In this document: positions 24,166 through 32,389 of the stretch, piece after piece | Position numbering within the stretch: the first letter of the stretch is position 1 | Layout: the number at the start of each line of letters is the position of its first letter | Assembly (NCBI GenBank): GCA_021780075.1 | Contig: JAJXZL010000012.1 | Span: 1-36,025 of the forward strand | Direction of reading: 5' to 3' | DNA from: Acidobacteriota bacterium | GTDB taxonomy: Bacteria; Acidobacteriota; Terriglobia; Terriglobales; Acidobacteriaceae | DNA length: 36,025 nt | The notes under the pieces: generated by a model | Told to the model about the DNA's origin: nothing | Database searches by the model: none | What the model saw: only the letters and a program-made list of their open reading frames with translations | Translations under genes and position numbers: made by a program

Positions 24166-25608
24166 ATGCAGATGCTCGAAAAAATCTGGGGGCTCGCGAG
24201 CGTCGTGTCCGCGTGCAGAAAGAAGAGCTTTGCAGGCAGCGTGCTGGCGGTTGCGGTTGCACTGATGGCGACCGTAGTGGCGGCGCAACGCGCAGCGCCG
24301 CTGCCGGACCCGTTTCCAAGCACCTACAAGCCGCTGCCGCGCGTGGATACGCTGATTGAGCACGCCACGATCCTGGACGGCGCGGGGCACCGGCTGGAGA
24401 ATGCCAGCTTGCTGCTGCGCGATGGCAAAGTGGCTGCGCTGGGCAGCAATGTGGCCGCGTCGAAGGGCGTGAAGGTGATCGACGCGAAGGGGCGCTGGGT
24501 GACGCCTGGGCTGATCGACGTGCACTCGCACATCGGCGACTTTCCAACGCCGTTTACGCTGGAAGACGAGAATCACTCCGATGTGAACGAGGATTCCAGC
24601 CCCGATACGGCGCAGGTGTGGGCGCTTCATTCGATCACCGTGCAGGATCCGCAGTGGGAGCGCGAGCGCGCCGGGGGCGTGACGACAATCCAGGTGCTGC
24701 CGGGCTCGTCGAATCTGTTTGGCGGCCGCGGAGTCGTGCTGAAAAATGTTCCCGCAGTGACCGCGCAGGAGATGGAGTATCCGGGCGCGATGCCGTCGCT
24801 AAAGATGGCGTGCGGCGAAAATCCCAAGGATACTTATGGCGACCGCAACCAGTTTCCGGTGAGCCTGATGGGCGATGTGGCCGGGGACCGGCAGGACTGG
24901 GCGGATGCCGAAGAGTACATGCGGAAGTGGGACGCGTACAACGCGAAGAAAGATCCGTCCCTGCCGCCGCCGCACCGCGATCTGAAGATGGAAACGCTGG
25001 CCGCTGTGCTGCGCGGGCAAATCCTCGTGGTGATGCACTGCTACCGCGGCGATGAGATGGCTGTACAGATGGATGTAGCCAGGGAATTTCATTATCAGAT
25101 CACGTCGTTTCATCACGCTACGGAGGCGTACAAGATTGTTCCTCTGCTCAAGAAGAACCATGTGTGCGTGGCGGTATGGCCGGACTGGTGGGGCTTCAAG
25201 CGTGAGGCGTATGACGGCGTGCCGGCAAACGCGGCATTTGTGGATGCGGAGGGCGGATGCGTGATGCTGCACTCTGACGCCGTGGTGGACGGGGAGCGAT
25301 TAAATCTGGATGCGGCCATCGCCATGGGGGCAGGGCGGCGGGCAGGCGTGAACATTCCGCCGGAGCGCGCGATCGAGTGGCTGACGCTGAACCCTGCGAA
25401 GTCGCTGCATCTGGATGACGAGATTGGCTCGCTGGCGGTGGGCAAGCACGCGGATGTGGTGCTGTGGTCCGGGAATCCCTTCAGCGTGTACACGCGGGCG
25501 GACGTGGTGCTTCTGGATGGCGCGGTGATTTACGACCGCAACGACAAGGCGCGTCAGGCGGTCACGGACTTTGAGTTGGGCCAGCCGGTTCTGGAGGAAG
25601 CGCGATGA
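24166..25608 (+). CDS. Exported amidohydrolase, imidazolonepropionase/prolidase-like (metal site present)
   Basis: About 480 residues with an N-terminal hydrophobic export segment (around SVLAVAVALMATVVAAQ). The metal-binding ligands are in place: H120-x-H122 in GLIDVHSHIG, histidines in VVMHCYR and SFHHATEA, and an aspartate in LHSDAVVDGERL. GSLAVGKHADVVLWSGNPF closes the beta-sandwich. Members of this group include cytosolic and periplasmic Xaa-Pro dipeptidases. The ATG at 24166 has GGGGGAG nine bases upstream; an ATG at 24148 and a GTG at 24205 are alternatives. It overlaps the next, related gene by four bases. Prolidase activity is an inference. Confidence 0.85.
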   Translation: MQMLEKIWGLASVVSACRKKSFAGSVLAVAVALMATVVAAQRAAPLPDPFPSTYKPLPRVDTLIEHATILDGAGHRLENASLLLRDGKVAALGSNVAASKGVKVIDAKGRWVTPGLIDVHSHIGDFPTPFTLEDENHSDVNEDSSPDTAQVWALHSITVQDPQWERERAGGVTTIQVLPGSSNLFGGRGVVLKNVPAVTAQEMEYPGAMPSLKMACGENPKDTYGDRNQFPVSLMGDVAGDRQDWADAEEYMRKWDAYNAKKDPSLPPPHRDLKMETLAAVLRGQILVVMHCYRGDEMAVQMDVAREFHYQITSFHHATEAYKIVPLLKKNHVCVAVWPDWWGFKREAYDGVPANAAFVDAEGGCVMLHSDAVVDGERLNLDAAIAMGAGRRAGVNIPPERAIEWLTLNPAKSLHLDDEIGSLAVGKHADVVLWSGNPFSVYTRADVVLLDGAVIYDRNDKARQAVTDFELGQPVLEEAR

Positions 25609-26924
25609 GGGCGAAGCAGGCGATGTGGACAGTTGCCCCTCTCTTCGCGACCCTGGCGGTGGCGGCAGTTGCGCAGCCCGCGAGGCCCGATGGCGGCAGG
25701 ATTGCGGTGATTCACGCCAAGGCTTACCTGACGCCGGGCAAGGATGCCGTGGAGAATGCGACCATCCTGATCGAGAACGGAAAGGTGAGCGCTTCAGGTG
25801 CGAATGTGACAGCGCCGACGGGCTTTCGCGTGATCGACGCGAAGGGGGCGATTGTTACGCCGGGGCTGATGAACTCCAGCAGCAGCCTGGGACTGACGGA
25901 AGACGAGGGCGCAGAGAACACAGACTCGGGCGTGAGCAGCGGGCCGTTCGGCGAGGCGTTCGATCCCGAATCGGCGCTCAATGCAAACTCCACAGTGATC
26001 CCGGTGGTGCGCGGTGACGGCTTGACGCGCGCGGCGGTACTGCCTTCCAACTCTGCAGCTCCGCCGTTTTCGGGCCAGGCCACGTTGCTTGTGCTGAACG
26101 ATGGGCAGCACATTCTGGACAAGGCGCACGCTGCGGTGGTGGCGAAGGTGGGCGGGATGATCGTGAAGAGCACCGGCGGTTCGCGCGCGGCTGCGTGGAT
26201 GCTGCTGCGCACCGCACTGGACGCGGCGGTGCAGAGCGGCAAGCCGGCAACCGCGAGCAAGGCACCGCTGGCAAGCTTTGCCGGCACAACGCCGGATAAC
26301 CTTGCCGCGCTGAAGCCGGTGCTGGAAGGTACGATTCCGCTGGTCATCGAGTGTTCGCGAGAGAGCGATCTGCGCCAGGCCTCCAAGTTGGTGGACGAGT
26401 ACAAGATTCACCTGATTGTTGTGGGTGCGGAGGAAGGCTGGCGGGTGGCGCCGCTGCTGGCGTCGAGGCACATTTCGGTGGTGCTCGACCCCTTTACTGA
26501 TAGTCCCGCGAGCTTCGACCAGATTGGTGCGCGGCTGGATAACGCTGCCATTCTCGACAAGGCCGGTGTGCAGGTAGCCTTTAAGGCATCGTTTGTGGCG
26601 GTCACCTTCAACGCCGGTATTGCCACGCGCGAGGGCGCGGGGATTGCCGTTGCCAACGGTATGCCGTGGAACGATGCGCTGCGCGCGATTACCAGCGGGG
26701 TGGCGGCGATGTGGGGCATTGGCGATCATTACGGCACGCTTGAGCCGGGCAAGGATGCGGACCTGGTGATCTGGGACGGCGATCCGCTGGAGCCGACGAC
26801 CAATCCGGTATTGGAGATGGTGCAGGGTAAAGAGGTTTCATTGGACAACCGGCAGCGCATGCTGGAGCGCCGTTATGCGCCGTCGCAGGTGAGTTCGCCG
26901 GTTCCGCCGGAGTACAGACCCTAA
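25605..26924 (+). CDS. Amidohydrolase-like pseudoenzyme (metal ligands lost)
   Basis: A 439-residue exported relative of the preceding gene (signal peptide to about 23, AVA-Q), translationally coupled to it (ATGA). It keeps the fold: VIHAKAYLTPGKDAVENATILIENGKV, the PGL turn, a C-terminal GTLEPGKDADLVIWDGDPLEP. The metal site is gone: H-x-H is replaced by N-S-S in PGLMNSSSS, the lysine/histidine positions read IECSRES and VVGAEEG, and the usual H-x-D reads FKAS. It is therefore unlikely to hydrolyse anything. A structural or substrate-binding partner of the active enzyme is the likeliest role. The frame is intact, so it is a conserved inactive paralogue rather than a decaying gene. Confidence 0.8.
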   Translation: MRAKQAMWTVAPLFATLAVAAVAQPARPDGGRIAVIHAKAYLTPGKDAVENATILIENGKVSASGANVTAPTGFRVIDAKGAIVTPGLMNSSSSLGLTEDEGAENTDSGVSSGPFGEAFDPESALNANSTVIPVVRGDGLTRAAVLPSNSAAPPFSGQATLLVLNDGQHILDKAHAAVVAKVGGMIVKSTGGSRAAAWMLLRTALDAAVQSGKPATASKAPLASFAGTTPDNLAALKPVLEGTIPLVIECSRESDLRQASKLVDEYKIHLIVVGAEEGWRVAPLLASRHISVVLDPFTDSPASFDQIGARLDNAAILDKAGVQVAFKASFVAVTFNAGIATREGAGIAVANGMPWNDALRAITSGVAAMWGIGDHYGTLEPGKDADLVIWDGDPLEPTTNPVLEMVQGKEVSLDNRQRMLERRYAPSQVSSPVPPEYRP

Positions 26925-27185
26925 CGGCTCGCGGCAAAATTCGCAGTTGGAGACGCGTACCCCGCAGCTGATGATGTGGCGCGACAGAATGTGTGCCTTT
27001 TCAAAACCGATGGATGAAACAAGCCTCAGTGCTGGTAACTCAGGATCTCTGAATCCGGCGTTCTACCACTCTGGTACAGTGCCCGCGTAGTTTCGAGCTT
27101 TCCCAGGTTCTCAAAGGCGGGGTGACCTGGGGCGCGCAGGATCAATGGCTTGATTTCAAATCACGCAGATGTGGAGGGCCGTGAG

Positions 27186-30100
27186 ATGCGCATTTGGCCT
27201 TGGGTGCAGGCAGGATTGCTTTCTTGGATGTGTGCGGGCATGATGGGACCCGTTTGGGCGCAGGCGGCCAGCGGAGCCGCGGCGCAGGCGGATATCCGAA
27301 TTCACCAGGAGGGCGACACGCTGCCGCTGAAGCCCACACGGCTGCTGCAATGGGAAGAGTCGGAAGGAACCTGGGTTTCTCTGGATGTTGCGCCAGACGG
27401 CAAGACCATTGTGTTTGAGCTGCTGGGCGACCTCTACACCATGCCAGTGGCAGGCGGCGAGGCGCAGTGCATCGTATGCGGGCTGCCCTTCGATTCGCAG
27501 CCGGTGTTTTCGCCGGACGGCAAGGAACTGGCGTTTGTCAGCGATCGCGATGGCAACGAGAATCTGTGGGTGGCGCGCGCGGACGGCAGTGCGCCGCGGC
27601 AGATTTCAACACTCGAAGACAACAGTGAATTTGTTTCACCGGAGTGGGCAGCAGACGGCAAATCGATCTACATTACGCATTACAAGCCGGATGTGAATGG
27701 GTTTGCGTTGTGGCGCTACAGTCTCGATGGAGCCAACCATGAACCGGAAGAGGCAACGCATCCAAAGAGCACGGCGAGCGCGCCGAAGGAGTTCAATTCG
27801 AACGCGATGGGCGCGGCGGTATCGCCGGACGGGCGCTATCTCTACTACGAAACCAAAACCGGGTTGGGCTACGACGACGATGTGAATTTTCCGCTGTGGC
27901 AGATTGTGCGTCGCGATTTGAAGACCGGCGAGGAGCGGCCGTTCGTCTCCGCACAGGGCAGCGCTTTTCGGCCGCGCGTTTCTCCGGATGGAAAACTGCT
28001 TGTGTATGCGGAGCGCTACCAGGGCAAGACGGAGCTGCGCGTGCGCAATCTTGAGACCGATGCGGATCAGTTGCTGGCCTACCCGGTGCAGCGCGATGAC
28101 CAGGAAGGACTGGCGACGCGCGATCTGATGCCGCGCTATGCCTTTACGCCCGACAGCAAGAGCGTGCTGAGCAATTTTGGCGGCAAGATCGTGCGCATCG
28201 ATGTGGCCAGCGGCAAGGAGTCGAATGTTCCCTTTGTTGCGCACGTGAAGCTGCCAGCAGGGCCATACATGCGGCCGGAGCTGAAACTGGAGACAGGGCA
28301 GGTGCGGGCGCGGCTGGTGCAGATGCCCTCGCAGAGCACGGACGGAAAGCACCTGGTATTTTCGGCGCTGGCCAAGATCTATGTCGCGCCGATCGGCGCG
28401 GATGGCAAGGCGGGTACGCCGGTGCGGCTGACGCACGGCGGGCAGCCGGAGTTCGAGCCGGCATGGTCAGCCGATGGGCAGTGGATCGTGTATGTCACGT
28501 GGACGCCCGAGGCGGGTGGCAATGTGTGGCGCGCGCGCGCGGATGGCTCAGGCCAGCCGCAGAAGCTTACCGATCACCAGGACTACTACGCCTTTCCCGT
28601 CTTCGCTCCCGATGGCAAAAGCGTGTTTGCGTTGCGCAAGGTGGAGTACGAGCAGGTGCACAAGGCCGCGGATTTTCCGCCCTACCAGGCGAGCCTGATC
28701 GAGATTCCACTCGAGCCGGGCGGCGGCGCGGCCAAGGTGATTGCGTCGGGGCTGATGCGCAGCGGCGCGCAGTTCACCGGGGAAACCGGCGTGCTTTACC
28801 TGAGCTTTGCGGATGGGCTCTACCGCGTGCCGCTGGATGGCACGGCGCCGAAGCGGGTATTGCGGGTCGTGGGCCCGACCTACTACTTCATGGAAGGCAC
28901 GGCGCCTGCCGATGGCGTGAAGATCAGCCCCGACGGCCATTGGGCGCTGGCGCAAATCACGCAACAGCTTTACCTCATCCACATTCCCGACGGCGTAGAA
29001 GGACTGCGCAGCGAACTCGAGGTGGAGTTGGCCAAGGCATCGCCGCTGGAGACGCGCCTGACCTCAGTTGGCGCGGATTTCTTTGATTGGGCCGACGGCG
29101 GTAAGACCATCACGTGGACGCTGGGCTCAACCTTCTTCCGGACGCGGCTGGCGGATGTGCACCAGGGATCGTATGAGCCGCCGTCGGGTACGGACATGGA
29201 GCGCGCGGGAGTTGAACATATTCCGGTGACGGTGGAGGTGCCGCGGGATGTGCCCCGCGGCGCGATTGTGCTGCGCGGCGCGACGGCGGTCACCATGCAG
29301 AGCAATCCTGCCGGCGGCGATGGCGTGATTGCCGACGCTGATGTTGTGATCGTGGACAATCGCATCGCTGCGGTGGGCAAGCGTGGAACGGTGCCGGTGC
29401 CGCCGGGGGCCAAGATTCTGGACGAGAGCGGCAAGTTCATTGTGCCGGGATTCATCGACGTGCACATTCACTGGGGCTCGATCCGGCGCGGGATTCTCGA
29501 TCCGGAGTGCTGGGAGTTCCAGGCCGCCCTCGCCTACGGCGTGACTGCATCGCTCGATCCTTCATCGCTGAGCATCGACCTGTTTGCCTACCAGGACATG
29601 CTGAGCGCCGGCATGATGACGGGGAGCCGCGTGTTCACCACGGGGCCGGCGCTGTTTTCGTTCAACCACATCGATACCGAGGAAGAGGCGCTGGACGACA
29701 TTCGCCGCAACTCCGATTTCTATCGCACCCGCAATCTGAAGGAGTACCGGACGGGCAATCGCAGGCAGCGCGAGCTGGTGGCCGAGGCGAGCCGCACACT
29801 GGGTATGCTGACGACGACAGAGGGCGCCATGAATATGAAGCTGGACATGACGCAGATCCAGGACGGCTTCTCGGGCAATGAGCATGCGTACTCGGCGGTG
29901 CCCATCGCTGACGACGTGGTCAAGCTGTTTGCGATGACGGGCGTGAGCTATACGCCGACCCTGCAGATTTCCAACGGCGGCATGTGGGGACAGAATTATT
30001 TCTTCTCGCATGAGTCGCCGTACTTCGATCAAAAGCTGCGGCGCTTTGTGCCGCACTTTGTGCTGGCCAGGAAGATGGAGCGGCTGCATTGGGGATTGCC

Positions 30101-30539
30101 GCAGGAGTTTTCCTTTCCGCTGATAGCTGCGGGTGCGGCGCGCATCCAGCGCGCGGGCGGACTGGTGGCGGTAGGTAGCCACGGCGAGCTGCCGGGGCTG
30201 GGCTACCACTTCGAGATGCAGGCGCTGGCGATGGGCGGTATGACGCCCACTGAGGTGCTGTGGGCGGCGACGATGGGATCGGCAAAGACCATCGGGCGCG
30301 ACAGCGAATTGGGCAGCCTGACGCCGGGCAAGTACGCGGATCTGGTAGTGCTGGACAAGGATCCGACCCGGGACATTCACAACGCGTTGGCGATAGCGTC
30401 CGTGATGAAGAATGGAAGGCTTTACGAGGGCCAGACGCTCAATGAAATGTGGCCGCGGCAGCGTGTGCAGCCGGTGACGTGGTGGCAGCGCGACGAAGCG
30501 ATGGATAGCGCGAGGAGTGGAGCGGCAAGCGCGCAATGA
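27186..30539 (+). CDS. Exported TolB/PD40 beta-propeller fused to amidohydrolase
   Basis: About 1117 residues with a signal peptide (MRIWPWVQAGLLSWMCAGM...WAQA). The first ~600 residues carry PD40/TolB-like repeats, seen as recurrent F/V-S-P-D-G-K-x-L/W motifs (for example FSPDGKELAFVSDRDGN, VSPDGRYLYYET, WSADGQWIVYVTW, ISPDGHWALAQ). The C-terminal ~400 residues are an amidohydrolase with H760-x-H762 (IDVHIHWG), GNEHAY and VGSHGELPGLGYH; the last replaces the usual aspartate motif, as is common in this tricorn-like fusion class. GSLTPGKYADLVVLDKDP closes it. The ATG at 27186 has GGAGG nearby; an ATG at 27150 lacks one. The propeller could gate peptide access. Confidence 0.87.
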   Translation: MRIWPWVQAGLLSWMCAGMMGPVWAQAASGAAAQADIRIHQEGDTLPLKPTRLLQWEESEGTWVSLDVAPDGKTIVFELLGDLYTMPVAGGEAQCIVCGLPFDSQPVFSPDGKELAFVSDRDGNENLWVARADGSAPRQISTLEDNSEFVSPEWAADGKSIYITHYKPDVNGFALWRYSLDGANHEPEEATHPKSTASAPKEFNSNAMGAAVSPDGRYLYYETKTGLGYDDDVNFPLWQIVRRDLKTGEERPFVSAQGSAFRPRVSPDGKLLVYAERYQGKTELRVRNLETDADQLLAYPVQRDDQEGLATRDLMPRYAFTPDSKSVLSNFGGKIVRIDVASGKESNVPFVAHVKLPAGPYMRPELKLETGQVRARLVQMPSQSTDGKHLVFSALAKIYVAPIGADGKAGTPVRLTHGGQPEFEPAWSADGQWIVYVTWTPEAGGNVWRARADGSGQPQKLTDHQDYYAFPVFAPDGKSVFALRKVEYEQVHKAADFPPYQASLIEIPLEPGGGAAKVIASGLMRSGAQFTGETGVLYLSFADGLYRVPLDGTAPKRVLRVVGPTYYFMEGTAPADGVKISPDGHWALAQITQQLYLIHIPDGVEGLRSELEVELAKASPLETRLTSVGADFFDWADGGKTITWTLGSTFFRTRLADVHQGSYEPPSGTDMERAGVEHIPVTVEVPRDVPRGAIVLRGATAVTMQSNPAGGDGVIADADVVIVDNRIAAVGKRGTVPVPPGAKILDESGKFIVPGFIDVHIHWGSIRRGILDPECWEFQAALAYGVTASLDPSSLSIDLFAYQDMLSAGMMTGSRVFTTGPALFSFNHIDTEEEALDDIRRNSDFYRTRNLKEYRTGNRRQRELVAEASRTLGMLTTTEGAMNMKLDMTQIQDGFSGNEHAYSAVPIADDVVKLFAMTGVSYTPTLQISNGGMWGQNYFFSHESPYFDQKLRRFVPHFVLARKMERLHWGLPQEFSFPLIAAGAARIQRAGGLVAVGSHGELPGLGYHFEMQALAMGGMTPTEVLWAATMGSAKTIGRDSELGSLTPGKYADLVVLDKDPTRDIHNALAIASVMKNGRLYEGQTLNEMWPRQRVQPVTWWQRDEAMDSARSGAASAQ

Positions 30540-30612
30540 AGCGCGGCCCGCTTTCTTCGTAAGCGAAAGATTTAAACGAGGAATCCAGACGCGCAGGAAG
30601 AGTGCCCGCGGC

Positions 30613-30661
30613 ATCTGGACCTACCCGTAACATGTATTCTTAAGGATAAGATGAGTCCAGA
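30613..30661 (+). promoter_or_regulatory. Candidate MocR autoregulatory site
   Basis: TCTGGAC (30614-30620, within ATCTGGACCTA) and its reverse complement GTCCAGA (30655-30661) flank the start region of the regulator gene; the right arm lies just inside the coding sequence. The same ATCTGGACCTA occurs before rocA at 32176. This arrangement would allow autorepression, but no -35/-10 pair is clear. Confidence 0.45.
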
Positions 30662-32162
30662 CAAGCTGTTGAGCGAGGAACAGGATCGGAGAGCGCGCAT
30701 GCGGCGTTTCAAGCTGCTTTTTCTCGATCGCGCAAGCCCGGTTTCATTGCAAGCGCAACTGACGAGCCAGATCAAGGAGCTGATCCGGGCGGGACAGCTT
30801 GCGGCCGGAGAACGCCTGCCCTCGAGCCGCGATCTGGCAGCGGATCTGCGGATTTCTCGCAATACGGTGGTGTACACCTACGAACGGCTGATCAGCGAGG
30901 GCTATCTGGACAGCTCCTTGCGCAGCCGGATTTATGTGGCGGATACGGCTCCCGAGCTGCAGCGGGCGGCACACGAACGGGGACGGCACCGGCAAACGGT
31001 GCGGGTGCCGGCCACGGTGCCGATTGCGGGCGGATCGACGGCACCGATGCCGTTCCGGCCGTGCCAGCCGGACGTGCAACTGTTTCCGCTGGCGATGTGG
31101 AACCGGTTGCGCAGCCGCGCGCTGCGCAGCACCAATCGCAGCCTGCTGCACTATAACTCGGCCGCAGTGCTGGGCCTGCGCGAGCTGCGAGAGAACCTGG
31201 CGGCGTATCTACGCGAGAGCCGGGGTGTGCGTTGCGAGTGGTGGCAAGTGGCGATTACCTCGGGATCGCAACAGGCGCTCTATCTGCTGTCGCGCTTGTT
31301 GCTGAAGCAGGGTGATCGGGTGTACATGGAAGATCCCGGCTACCAGGGAGCGACGAAGGCGTGGCAGGTGGCGGGCGCAGATATTCAGTATCTTCCGGTG
31401 GACCACGAAGGTGTGACGATTCCGCCGCTGGCGGAGGAGCCGGGCAAGCTGATGTACGCGACGCCGTCACGGCAGTTTCCCACGGGGGTTTCACTGTCGC
31501 TCAGCAGACGGCTGGCGCTGGTAAATGGAGCTGCAGACAGCGGCACGTGGATTGTGGAAGACGACTACGATTCGGAGTTCCGATACGAGGCGGCGCCGCT
31601 GCCCAGCTTGCAGAGCTTGGACGTGAGCGGGCGTGTGATTTACATCGGGACTTTCAGCAAGTTGCTGTTTCCCGCGCTGCGGCTGGGCTATGCTGTGTTG
31701 CCGGTGCCGCTGGTGGAGGAGTTCCAGGCGCTCAAGAGCACGGTGGAAGATCACGGGCCCATGATCGACCAGGCGACACTGGCGGCGTTTCTGGATACGG
31801 GCGCGTTTTACTCGCACATTCGGCGTTGCCGCCGCGCCTATGCTGAACGCCAGCGTGCGTTCCTGGATGAAATTCAGCACGGCGGATTGCCGCTGGATTT
31901 TCGTTACACCGACGGCGGCATGAACCTGACCGGCTTTCTGCCTGCGGAGTTTCACGACGTGGAGGCCTCGGCACGCCTGCGGCGGGCGGGGCTGGATGTG
32001 CCGGCATTGTCTTCCTACTCGGGGCGGGCGGGCGATCCGCAAACGAGCCTCAGAGACGACGAATCGCGCACGGATCACGGCTTGGTGTTTGGATTCACGG
32101 CCTTTACGCCGGAACGTATTCGGCTGGGGGTAGAGATGATCTTGCGCACCGGGTTGGCGTGA
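30651..32162 (+). CDS. MocR-family regulator (GntR wHTH + aminotransferase-like domain)
   Basis: A 503-residue MocR protein. The winged helix spans about residues 28-98 (LTSQIKELIRAGQLAAGERLPSSRDLAADLRISRNTVVYTYERL is the GntR helix set; only part is critical), then a fold-type I aminotransferase-like domain with the PLP lysine K337 in TFSKLLFPALRLGY, D305 and Y306 in VEDDYDSEF and the TPSRQFPTG segment. MocR regulators sense an amine or amino acid by imine chemistry with PLP (GabR, PdxR, TauR). It precedes rocA on the same strand and shares a DNA motif with rocA's upstream region and with the TonB receptor's, so it probably controls amino-acid use. The start has AAGGA four bases upstream; an ATG at 30699 is possible. 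Confidence 0.9.
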   Translation: MSPDKLLSEEQDRRARMRRFKLLFLDRASPVSLQAQLTSQIKELIRAGQLAAGERLPSSRDLAADLRISRNTVVYTYERLISEGYLDSSLRSRIYVADTAPELQRAAHERGRHRQTVRVPATVPIAGGSTAPMPFRPCQPDVQLFPLAMWNRLRSRALRSTNRSLLHYNSAAVLGLRELRENLAAYLRESRGVRCEWWQVAITSGSQQALYLLSRLLLKQGDRVYMEDPGYQGATKAWQVAGADIQYLPVDHEGVTIPPLAEEPGKLMYATPSRQFPTGVSLSLSRRLALVNGAADSGTWIVEDDYDSEFRYEAAPLPSLQSLDVSGRVIYIGTFSKLLFPALRLGYAVLPVPLVEEFQALKSTVEDHGPMIDQATLAAFLDTGAFYSHIRRCRRAYAERQRAFLDEIQHGGLPLDFRYTDGGMNLTGFLPAEFHDVEASARLRRAGLDVPALSSYSGRAGDPQTSLRDDESRTDHGLVFGFTAFTPERIRLGVEMILRTGLA

Positions 32163-32175
32163 AGTGTCGCCGCGC

Positions 32176-32323
32176 ATCTGGACCTATCAGCGCATTCCAA
32201 TTTGGTTCTTTCGCAGGGCCAGAAAATCTTTCATTCTAGAGTGGTATCTCTCAAGTTCGTAACCTGGGTTGAACAGAGCAACCGTAGGTCCTTCTGCTCT
32301 GTTTGGCCTGAAACCGGCCAAAC
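32176..32323 (+). promoter_or_regulatory. rocA upstream region: MocR-type motif and two overlapping hairpins
   Basis: ATCTGGACCTAT at 32176-32187 repeats the motif before the MocR gene. Further on, AACAGAGCA (32272-32280) pairs perfectly with TGCTCTGTT (32295-32303), and GTTTGGCC (32301-32308) pairs perfectly with GGCCAAAC (32316-32323). The two stems share 32301-32303, so they compete or stack. No T-tract follows, so they are not plain terminators. The ribosome site AAGGAG lies well downstream, before the ATG at 32390. A leader with alternative folds is possible. Confidence 0.45.
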
Positions 32324-32389
32324 TCGCTCAAGACGACGCCGTATTTAGGTGCTGCGAACTACCGACAATATTTAAGGAGCGCTGCTGCG

